From: Rubrobacteraceae bacterium
Lineage (GTDB): Bacteria; Actinomycetota; Rubrobacteria; Rubrobacterales; Rubrobacteraceae
Assembly (NCBI GenBank): GCA_013698525.1
Contig: JACCSM010000283.1
Location: 1-7,336 of the forward strand
DNA: 7,336 nt
Reading direction: 5' to 3'
This document shows, in pieces, positions 1 to 5,422 of the stretch (its first letter is position 1; each line of letters starts with the position of its first letter). The notes beneath the pieces were generated by a model. The model was given only the letters and a program-made list of their open reading frames with translations, searched no databases and was not told the origin of the DNA. The translations under genes and the position numbers were made by a program.

Positions 1-681
1 TACACTAAGGAGTTCGAAGCCCGCGTCGTAAAGCTAGAAGGCCGTGAGGTGATACTGGACAGGACCGCCTTTTATCCTGGCGGTGGAGGCCAACCGCCGG
101 ACAAGGGGTCCCTTGGCATTGGTCCCATCAGGGCGATGGTCGTAGACGCGAGGCGAGAGGGTGGAGAGGTAGTCCACGTCACGGACAAAGCCATCCCTGA
201 TACCGTGCGGGATCTGAAGGGCGCGCTGGAATGGGGGCGGCGGTTCGCCTACATGCGATACCACACGGCGTTGCATGTCCTCTCGGGTGTGATCTGGCGC
301 AACTTCGACGCCAGGGTCACGGGCGGCCAGATGCGCGCTGACCGCGCCAGGATGGACTTCTCTTTTCCCGGCGAGTGGACCGCCGAAGTCGTCGGTGAGA
401 TCGAACGCCTGACTAACGAGGCTCTCGCCCAAGAACGTCCGGTAAGAGTCTACGAGTTGGAGCGCGAAAAAGCCCTCGCGAATCCCGACCTCATCCGTAC
501 CCAGGTCAATCTGGTGCCCGAGCGGGTGCAGCATATTCGGATCGTGGAGATACAAGGCCTCGACACGCAGGCCGACGGAGGGACCCACGTCGCTAACACG
601 GGCGAAGTTGGGAGCATGGAGATCACGGGCCACAAGAGCAAGGGTCGCCAGAACAAACGAATAGAGTTCGTGCTCCGATGA
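1..681 (+). CDS. Alanyl-tRNA editing protein, AlaX family (5' end outside window)
   Basis: Free-standing trans-editing enzyme of the AlaX family, related to the editing domain of alanyl-tRNA synthetase; members hydrolyse mischarged Ser-tRNA(Ala) or Gly-tRNA(Ala) in the cytoplasm. The frame is open from base 1. The internal GTG at 49 is not the start, because residues before it (KEFEARVVKLEGREV) match the normal first beta strands of the family, so I expect about 10-15 residues missing. Numbering from base 1, the glycine-rich FYPGGGGQ loop is at 25-31, the zinc-binding HTALH (HxxxH) at 88-92, and the second metal motif at 192-196 reads DGGTH, with Asp where many members have the Cys of CxxxH. 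The 226 visible residues fit the medium-size AlaX class, which lacks the long C-terminal domain. The stop overlaps the next gene's start by 4 bp (ATGA). Family call is firm; editing specificity is not readable here. Confidence 0.9.
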   Translation, partial: YTKEFEARVVKLEGREVILDRTAFYPGGGGQPPDKGSLGIGPIRAMVVDARREGGEVVHVTDKAIPDTVRDLKGALEWGRRFAYMRYHTALHVLSGVIWRNFDARVTGGQMRADRARMDFSFPGEWTAEVVGEIERLTNEALAQERPVRVYELEREKALANPDLIRTQVNLVPERVQHIRIVEIQGLDTQADGGTHVANTGEVGSMEITGHKSKGRQNKRIEFVLR

Positions 682-1220
682 AAGTCTGGAAGATCGTTGT
701 CGTCCTCGCCCTCTTCCTTGCCGGCTGCGATGGTACGCAGGCCGACCCTGACACACAATCGCAGAAAACCCCGCAGGCTTCCAAGAGCGCGAACGCCGGC
801 TGTGGTAACGGAGCCGACACTGCTGGGACAGGGGAGAAGACCCCCGAGCTTTCCACCGTGACTATCTACGCTTCATGTGGCGAGGAGGTAAGGGTCCGGG
901 TCGAGATCGCCGACAGCCCGGTGGGACGGTACATCGGGCTCAGGGGGCGGGAGAGCATGCCCGAAGATCAAGGTATGCTCTTTGTCTACGCCGAAGAGGC
1001 TCCACGTACCTTCACGATGGCAAATACTCTCACACCGCTCTCTATTGCCTTTATCGACTCGGAGAGGCGCATCGTAGACATCCAGGATATGAAGCCCCTT
1101 GACGATGAACCGCCTGGCTACGACTCTGCCGAGCCCGCCCAGTACGCTCTCGAAGTAAACCAGGGCTTCTTCGAGAAAAGTGGCGTGAAGGTAGGGGACA
1201 GCGTGGAGTTGCCGAGATAG
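678..1220 (+). CDS. DUF192 domain lipoprotein
   Basis: Predicted secreted, lipid-anchored protein of 180 residues with one DUF192 domain, a small beta-rich family of unknown function found in bacteria and archaea. The N-terminus has charged residues (K2, K5), a hydrophobic stretch (6-14) and a lipobox LAGC at 14-17, so Cys17 should be lipidated after signal peptidase II cleavage. Residues 18-60 are a polar, Ser/Thr/Gly-rich linker. DUF192 runs from about 60 to 178, with the typical GLRGRESMPEDQGMLF block at 87-102 and the TFTMANTLTPLSIAFID block at 111-127 (commonly FWMKNT...IAFID). Cys42 and Cys67 could pair outside the cell. The ATG overlaps the AlaX stop and no clear Shine-Dalgarno precedes it, which suggests translational coupling. 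Domain call is firm; no function is assigned to this family that I could transfer. Confidence 0.88.
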   Translation: MKVWKIVVVLALFLAGCDGTQADPDTQSQKTPQASKSANAGCGNGADTAGTGEKTPELSTVTIYASCGEEVRVRVEIADSPVGRYIGLRGRESMPEDQGMLFVYAEEAPRTFTMANTLTPLSIAFIDSERRIVDIQDMKPLDDEPPGYDSAEPAQYALEVNQGFFEKSGVKVGDSVELPR

Positions 1221-1268
1221 GCCGGCGTGATGCGGGCTCACCCTTCCGGCTCCTCCCATTCGAGGTAT

Positions 1269-1526
1269 CCACCACCCACCCACGATCCACCAGCGTCCCT
1301 CCGCTATCCGGGCTCCTATCTCCTCGAACATTCCAGGGTCGCTCTTCTCGACCCACTCGTAGAAGGCCGCCGAGCTCGCCGTAAAGAGGAAGACTTCGTA
1401 CTCCTCCAGGCGTTCGAGGGCCGAGCGGAAGGTAGACTTCACCTCCTGAAATCCCTCTTGCCACTACCAGAGCCAGACAGGGTCGATGTGCGCGTTCCCG
1501 ATCATATGCAGCGTCTTTTTCTTCAC
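1269..1526 (-). pseudogene. GH38 alpha-mannosidase, N-terminal stub with amber codon
   Basis: Remnant of a glycoside hydrolase family 38 alpha-mannosidase, a zinc enzyme that releases alpha-mannose and is normally several hundred to about a thousand residues long. The GTG at 1526 overlaps the TGA of the upstream MBL gene (GTGA). From it the frame reads VKKKTLHMIGNAHIDPVWLW, holding the family's N-terminal zinc motif AHID at codons 12-15. Codon 21 is then TAG (1466-1464) where the family has Gln (WLWQWQEG), so a single C-to-T change explains it. Reading continues in frame through WQEGFQEVKSTFRSALERLEEY and FTASSAAFYEWVEK to IVGGWW at codon 86, and then the match ends. The rest of the catalytic domain, including the nucleophile Asp region, is absent before the convergent DUF192 gene. 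In another frame a short tail (GGYLEWEEPEG) ends at TGA 1240-1238, which could be a leftover C-terminus. It cannot make an active mannosidase. Confidence 0.85.
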
Positions 1527-2245
1527 TTCCCTACGTGGCCTCCCGACCCGTTGTAGAACGGTTCGAACCAGGAATTGAAGTACACGCCAAGCTGGCGCCT
1601 CGCGTCATTCAACCCGGCGCCGGGGATGAGATCGGGCGGTCCGTGCCCGAACGTCACAACGTCGAAGTCCATCGCGAGCAGCCTGTCGAGCGAGGTCGAC
1701 CAATCGTCGAGGTTCGAGCGTATCCTTGGATGGAACCCGCCCCAGAGCGCATCGCCCGCGATCAAGACCCTCGATCCCTCTATCTCCGCCCAGAAAGATA
1801 CCGACCCTGGACTGTGCCCCGGGGTGTGGATCACATGAAACCGGTATCCGCCCGCCGGAAACTCGTCCCCGTCTTCGAGGAGGCCGTTTACCTCGGCGGG
1901 TGGGAACGGGCGATCGTAGAGGAACGATGCGGTCAGGTCAGGATCCCCGGTCTCGACCTGTTCCCTGTCTGCTGCGTGGACGAACAATCTGGCATCGCTC
2001 TCCTCGCGGATCTGCGCCATCGCGGAGAGGTGATCCCAGTGGCCGTGGGTGGCTATGACTCTACTTACGTCTCCTGGTTCGTACCCAAGACGCCGCAGGT
2101 TCCTCTTGAGCGCGGGGTAGCCCTCGCTGCCACCGCAGTCGATTAGCACGGGTTCGTCCCCGGTGATGAGGTAGGCGTTGGCGTCCCACGGATGGGAGAT
2201 CTCCCCGCCCGACACCAGGTTGAGCCGCCCGATCAGACGAACCAT
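1523..2245 (-). CDS. MBL-fold metallohydrolase (glyoxalase II-like)
   Basis: Complete 240-residue metallo-beta-lactamase superfamily hydrolase, predicted cytoplasmic since no signal peptide is seen. All binuclear zinc motifs are present: THGHWDH (H67, H69, D71, H72), TPGH (H144), GD (D165) and FGHG (H201). IDCGGSEG at 35-42 is the usual strand and loop before the first motif. Length and motif spacing fit the stand-alone hydrolases annotated as glyoxalase II-like; the substrate cannot be read. The ATG at 2245 follows a strong purine-rich site (GGAGAGAGGAG, on the minus strand about 2263-2249). Its stop overlaps the GTG of the alpha-mannosidase remnant by 4 bp, and a cupin remnant lies 103 bp upstream, so it was probably part of a sugar operon and might hydrolyse a sugar lactone or ester (inference). 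Unlike its flanking genes it carries no visible lesion. Confidence 0.9.
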   Translation of the reverse strand: MVRLIGRLNLVSGGEISHPWDANAYLITGDEPVLIDCGGSEGYPALKRNLRRLGYEPGDVSRVIATHGHWDHLSAMAQIREESDARLFVHAADREQVETGDPDLTASFLYDRPFPPAEVNGLLEDGDEFPAGGYRFHVIHTPGHSPGSVSFWAEIEGSRVLIAGDALWGGFHPRIRSNLDDWSTSLDRLLAMDFDVVTFGHGPPDLIPGAGLNDARRQLGVYFNSWFEPFYNGSGGHVGK

Positions 2246-2265
2246 CTCACGTCTCCTCTCTCCAC

Positions 2266-2310
2266 TCCCTTACGCGCCGTGGAGTGGGACCCGCTCTCTA
2301 CCGTAAGGGA
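2266..2310 (-). promoter_or_regulatory. Alternative hairpins in leader of the MBL gene
   Basis: A perfect 9-bp inverted repeat (TCCCTTACG at 2266-2274, CGTAAGGGA at 2302-2310) spans 27 nt. It overlaps a second perfect 7-bp repeat (CCACTCC 2262-2268, GGAGTGG 2281-2287). The two stems share 2266-2268, so they cannot both form completely. The second stem touches the purine-rich ribosome binding region of the downstream MBL gene. This could be a translational switch or chance pairing in a GC-rich leader; no U-tract follows, so it is not an obvious terminator. Confidence 0.3.
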
Positions 2311-2348
2311 ACCGCCGTATTGTGGTCGTTACGTCGGTGCATGCTCTG

Positions 2349-2844
2349 CTATTGCAGTCTGAGGTTGTGTTGGTGCATGATCTCCTCCATCCGTTCCCAA
2401 TGGAAGGTCATACCGTACCGGCCGGCCAGCTCTTCGAGGCGGGGTATGTCCGGCGGGCCGCAGGCAGAGAGGATCTCCGCCAGCCCTTCGAAATACCGCT
2501 CGAATCCAGCAGGGGAGAAGATCTCGACGACCCTCGCAGGCTTCGGACCAGGGTTCCAGAAGGCGTGAACGACCCCCGGGGCTTCAACACGTAACTGCCC
2601 GCCGGGGCCCTGTAGACCTCTTCGTCGACCACGACCCCGATCTCCCCCTCGAGTACGTAGGAGATCTCATCCTCGTGTGCGTGTGGGGCGGAGCCGCGAG
2701 TATTCGAGACTCGAGCGGATGTTCGCCTATCGCGAAGGCTCCGCCGTTCTCCTCCCCATAGAGCTTGCCTACGAACCCGACACCACCACCCAGGATCACA
2801 GCACCTTCGTCAGGGGCTATCATCACACGCTCTCTGGCCAACAT
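2349..2844 (-). pseudogene. Single-domain cupin protein, two frameshifts
   Basis: Remnant (or mis-sequenced copy) of a small cupin beta-barrel protein. The start is ATG 2844, six bases after a perfect AGGAGGT (2857-2851), giving MLARERVMIAPDEGAVILGG and then a segment ending APPHTHT. At about 2668-2676 the frame must shift by one or four lost bases to continue as EDEISYVLEGEIGVVVDEE, which completes cupin motif 1 (HxH...E...G). It then reads YRAPAGSYVLKPRG. A second shift at the C5/G4 tract (about 2573-2581) is needed to read VVHAFWNPGPKPARVVEIFS, cupin motif 2 with its His. The C-terminus runs to MHQHNLRLQ and TAG 2351-2349. Restoring one base at each site gives 498 nt, about 165 residues, normal for the family. 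As written, no ORF covers both metal-binding motifs. Cupins of this type bind a metal and act as small isomerases, dioxygenases or sensors; the specific role is unknown. Confidence 0.8.
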
Positions 2845-2850
2845 CCGCGT

Positions 2851-2857
2851 ACCTCCT
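2851..2857 (-). promoter_or_regulatory. Ribosome binding site AGGAGGT of the cupin gene
   Basis: Perfect Shine-Dalgarno on the minus strand, 6 nt before ATG 2844. It fixes the start of the broken cupin at 2844 rather than at the upstream in-frame ATG 2913, which lacks such a site. Confidence 0.75.
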
Positions 2858-2981
2858 ATTCTTGTTCTACACGCACCTTCGAGTCCCGACGCAGTTACTC
2901 TGTACCCCTCCAATCCCTAAGCTGGCTAGCTCTCACCTGGCGCTCTCATCCGCCGCCGACCGCGTGGCTCCTACGACGGCC

Positions 2982-4067
2982 TCAACGTCGCTCGCGCAGC
3001 GCTTCGGCCACTCTGAAGGGATCCGAGGCGACGACGGAGGCTGCGTAGAGCTCCATCGCTCCCATGTCCGAGGTACGGTTGGCTGGATCTCCGCGGTCCA
3101 CGATGTAGACGACCGTCGGGAAGCCTGTCCAGTCCTCCTGCGTGGGACCGAGCGGGGGCATGTAGAAGGCGACGTTGAAGGCGCGGACACCGAGGTCCCC
3201 GACGTAGCCCTGCAACAGGGCGCCGACCGCCCGGCTAAGGGATTCGTCACCGGGCTCGCTCCCGATCACGACCAGCTCCTTCTCCTTGATGGGGGAGAGG
3301 CTCGCGAACGCGCGGACGCCTTCTAGCGGAATGCCGAGGCCGAGAGAAGCGTGGACGCGGGTGAGATCTTCGAAGTAACCGGAGCCGTGTTCTCGTTTGT
3401 AGGCCGAAGCATTGCGGCGGAGGCGTTCGACCTTGGGGTAGTGGGAGCCTCGGGTTGCGGTGACCTGTGCGTGGCCGTGGATGATGGAGCCGCCGGCCCG
3501 CCAGAGACAGTTCCACATCAGGAAGGGGTAGCGAGCCTCCTTGTCGGCTTCGAGGGCCTTGTGGCCCCATTCTAGGCCGACGGAGACGTAGCCAGCGACC
3601 TTCTCGGGGGTGAGGTGGAGGGGGTTGTGGTCGTCGAAGACGATGACGCCGTGGAAGCCGTCGTACTTGGCGACGTTCGAGGCCGTAATCGCGTGCTCGC
3701 CCTCGACGCGGCCGAAGACGTCCGCAGGGGTGCCTTCTTTCGGGTGGCAGAAAGGATCGTCCTCGGTCGCTGCTATCTCGCGGTCGAGGTCGAGGCTGAC
3801 GCCGGTGTCGAGTGGCCGTGAGGCGCGCAACCCGTTGAAGAGCGTGCCTTCCAGGGTGATGCGATTCGTGACCTTCACGATGCGCTGGGCGGTAACGTGA
3901 TCCACCGAGCCGAAGGACTTCTCGATCCAGGCGTGCATGGCCTCCGGCGGGTCGAGGCGTCCCGTCGTCGTGGAGACGGCGAAGATGCGATTTGCGAGGA
4001 CGCGGTCTTCCGGGGAGAGGTCGGAGATCAAGGCCTGAAGGTCCGTTATCTTGCGCTCTGTCGCCAT
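2982..4067 (-). CDS. GalT/HIT-superfamily nucleotidyltransferase-like protein
   Basis: Complete 361-residue protein related to galactose-1-phosphate uridylyltransferase and other HIT-superfamily enzymes, which move or release nucleotide monophosphates through a His nucleophile. The signature is RAGGSIIHGHAQ at 190-201, giving HxHxQ (H197, H199, Q201); in GalT (HPHGQ) the second His carries the covalent UMP, so H199 is the predicted nucleophile. A GalT-like first half lies at about 105-153 (DDPFCHPKEG, then GEHAITASNVAKYDGFHGVI and DDHNP). The N-terminal CxxC zinc site of classical GalT is not evident; only Cys107 is nearby. The ATG lies 3 nt after the stop of the kinase remnant, with GGAGGG about 15 nt upstream, so coupling is likely. 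Pairing with a PfkB kinase suggests handling of a sugar phosphate or sugar nucleotide, but galactose itself is not supported. No lesions are visible, which is notable beside a broken kinase. Confidence 0.8.
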   Translation of the reverse strand: MATERKITDLQALISDLSPEDRVLANRIFAVSTTTGRLDPPEAMHAWIEKSFGSVDHVTAQRIVKVTNRITLEGTLFNGLRASRPLDTGVSLDLDREIAATEDDPFCHPKEGTPADVFGRVEGEHAITASNVAKYDGFHGVIVFDDHNPLHLTPEKVAGYVSVGLEWGHKALEADKEARYPFLMWNCLWRAGGSIIHGHAQVTATRGSHYPKVERLRRNASAYKREHGSGYFEDLTRVHASLGLGIPLEGVRAFASLSPIKEKELVVIGSEPGDESLSRAVGALLQGYVGDLGVRAFNVAFYMPPLGPTQEDWTGFPTVVYIVDRGDPANRTSDMGAMELYAASVVASDPFRVAEALRERR

Positions 4068-4070
4068 CCG

Positions 4071-4651
4071 CTATATGGTCCGCCCTCCGGCTGACTTCAG
4101 GCCGGCGTAGAGGCTCTCGCGGTCGATTATACGCTCCACAGGACCCTCGACTCTCAGATTCAGGCTCGCGACCTCGTGGGCGAAGTGGACGGCCTCTGGC
4201 CAGTCCTTGCTGTCGAGGTGGGCCATGAGTAAGGCCGACCAGAAGGCGTCGCGGGCGCCTGTGACGTTCAAGGTCTTTACCTTCGGCAATGGGCCGACGC
4301 GCTCCACGTTGCCGCTGTCCGAGACGGTGACGACGCCGCCCGAACGGGTGAGGATGACGATCTTCGCGCCGAGGTCGTGGAAATCGCTGAGGGCCATCCC
4401 CTCAAGCGTCTCCTCGTCCGTGTTGAAGTCGAAGAGGCGGCGGGCGTCCTCGAGTGAAGGCTTGGCTACCACCGCCGAGGTGCCCCCGAGCTTGGAGACG
4501 TAGACCGCGATGTTGGCCGGCGACCCCCCAGATACCGCCTGAAGGTCGACGCATTACTCAGCGTATCGGTCTTCTCGACGGAGATGAAATCGATGACCAT
4601 CTCCCCGATGGTCAAGACGTCGAGGGGTTCTGTCTCGGGCGCCATAGCCAT
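4071..4651 (-). pseudogene. PfkB-family carbohydrate kinase, internally deleted and frameshifted
   Basis: Remnant of a ribokinase/PfkB-type sugar kinase, normally about 300-320 residues; only about 193 codons remain. The start at ATG 4651 gives a clear N-terminus (LDVLTIGEMVIDFISVEKTD, then SNASTFRRYLGG). A tract of six G (4529-4524), where seven would be needed, breaks the frame; in the next frame SPANIAVYVSKLGGTSAVVAK follows. This runs directly into PSLEDARRLF, which in intact family members lies roughly 120-130 residues further on, so the middle of the substrate domain is gone (junction about 4471-4461). The C-terminal half keeps the ATP-binding region (VILTRSGGVV, then NVTGARDAFWSALL). 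However, the signature GAGD reads GARD (CGC at 4253-4251), replacing the anion-hole Gly with Arg while keeping the catalytic Asp. With three independent defects I do not expect activity. It lies 97 bp downstream of the MarR gene. Confidence 0.87.
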
Positions 4652-4748
4652 CCAGTCTAATTAACCTTCCGGTCCCGCGTCCACCCTCGAAGGTGGGATT
4701 AGGAACACTGCAAAGCCATAGGGACGGCCTGGTGGTCGTGATCTTGAG

Positions 4749-5216
4749 CTAGCCGCAGATACCTTCGCGCCTCAATGCCTCGCGCAGGGCGCCGAGCATG
4801 CGGGTGAGTTCCCTCTGGTCTTCCTCGTCCAACTCCGCGAACAGCTCGGCCACCGCGGCGCGGTGTTGGTCGTAGATCGTGTCCATGGTCCGCACGCCCC
4901 GCCCGGTCATCTCTATGACGGTGGCCCGCCGGTCTGTGGGGTGGGGTTTCCGCCTGACCAACGCTTCTTCTTCCAACGCGTCGACCAACGCCGTGACGTT
5001 GCGCCTGGTAACCCCGAGCTCGTCGCTTATGCTGCTCATGATCTGGGGCCCGTTGCAATGCAGAGCCCCAAGCAACCGCATCCTGGCGTACGTCATCCCC
5101 CCGTCCTGCAAACGCGACCTGACCCATTTCATGTACAACGGCCCGAAAGCGGCGAACTCGTCGACGAGCCGCAGCGATGATCCCTCAGCTACCGATTCCC
5201 GATTCACAGCACCCAC
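4749..5216 (-). CDS. MarR-family transcriptional regulator
   Basis: Winged helix-turn-helix DNA-binding protein of 155 residues, the usual length for MarR regulators, which act as dimers and usually release DNA on binding a small aromatic or similar ligand. The core reads MTYARMRLLGALHCNGPQIM (41-60), then SSISDELGVTRRNVTALVDA with the recognition helix at about 70-87. The wing is RRKPHPTDRRATVIEMT at 88-104, with the conserved DxR pattern at D95-R97. Helices at about 108-152 provide the dimer arm. The start is GTG 5216, with an alternative in-frame GTG at 5207; a weak GAGGCGG lies just upstream, so the exact start is uncertain. It is divergent from the EamA transporter gene across a palindrome-rich, AT-rich region, the standard layout for a regulator controlling itself and a neighbouring exporter. 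It may also head the decayed minus-strand array. Confidence 0.92.
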   Translation of the reverse strand: MGAVNRESVAEGSSLRLVDEFAAFGPLYMKWVRSRLQDGGMTYARMRLLGALHCNGPQIMSSISDELGVTRRNVTALVDALEEEALVRRKPHPTDRRATVIEMTGRGVRTMDTIYDQHRAAVAELFAELDEEDQRELTRMLGALREALRREGICG

Positions 5217-5259
5217 GACCCGCCTCGTACACGTTCCATCCTACCAACTCCTCATGCAC

Positions 5260-5288
5260 ATCTTACTGTTGACGTATATTGTTGTCAA
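5260..5288 (-). promoter_or_regulatory. Predicted promoter for the MarR gene
   Basis: On the minus strand TTGACA (5288-5283) is followed after exactly 17 nt by TAAGAT (5265-5260), close to the sigma-70 consensus. Transcription would start near 5253, about 37 nt before the GTG at 5216. The -35 box overlaps the palindrome at 5269-5288. Confidence 0.6.
5269..5288. promoter_or_regulatory. Candidate MarR operator
   Basis: Inverted repeat TTGAC-N10-GTCAA, 20 bp long, a size typical of MarR dimer sites. It contains the -35 boxes of both divergent promoters, so a bound dimer would block both. Caution: two facing TTGAC -35 boxes create such a repeat by themselves. Confidence 0.45.
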
Positions 5289-5297
5289 TGTTAATGT
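5269..5297 (+). promoter_or_regulatory. Predicted promoter for the EamA transporter
   Basis: TTGACG (5269-5274), a 17-nt spacer and TAATGT (5292-5297) make a plausible sigma-70 type promoter reading right. It overlaps the opposing MarR promoter, so the -35 boxes sit inside each other's spacers. The implied leader before GTG 5423 is about 115 nt. Confidence 0.45.
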
Positions 5298-5308
5298 GTA
5301 TATATACA
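5297..5308. repeat. Perfect 12-bp AT palindrome
   Basis: TGTATATATACA is its own reverse complement and lies at the predicted -10 and start region of the plus-strand promoter. It may be a second operator half or simply AT-rich melting DNA. Confidence 0.4.
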
Positions 5309-5320
5309 TGATAATCGTAA

Positions 5321-5336
5321 GCCGAAGGTTTTCGGC
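5321..5336 (+). repeat. Small hairpin in the EamA leader
   Basis: GCCGAA-GGTT-TTCGGC forms a perfect 6-bp stem with a 4-nt loop just after the predicted transcription start. There is no trailing T tract, so it is not a typical terminator; it could stabilise the 5' end of the leader. Confidence 0.4.
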
Positions 5337-5422
5337 GCTGCTGAAGGAGTGGGTAGAGGGTGGAGACGAGGGGTATCCTGGTGGTTGGGAGGCTGACTGG
5401 GATGGATCGGCCGGTGGCTTAG

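Noticed and set aside
49..681. GTG 49 as start of the AlaX gene
   Set aside because: The frame is open to base 1 and the residues before it match the family N-terminus, so the real start lies outside the window.
34..756. Long minus-strand open frame opposite AlaX
   Set aside because: Antisense shadow of a clearly conserved gene; its translation resembles no protein family.
1227..1556. Plus-strand open frames across the mannosidase remnant and MBL gene
   Set aside because: Mirror frames of minus-strand coding DNA; no start site and no family resemblance.
4681..4696. CCACC-CTCGAA-GGTGG hairpin between the MarR and kinase genes
   Set aside because: Only 5 bp of stem and no T tract on either strand, so not called a terminator.
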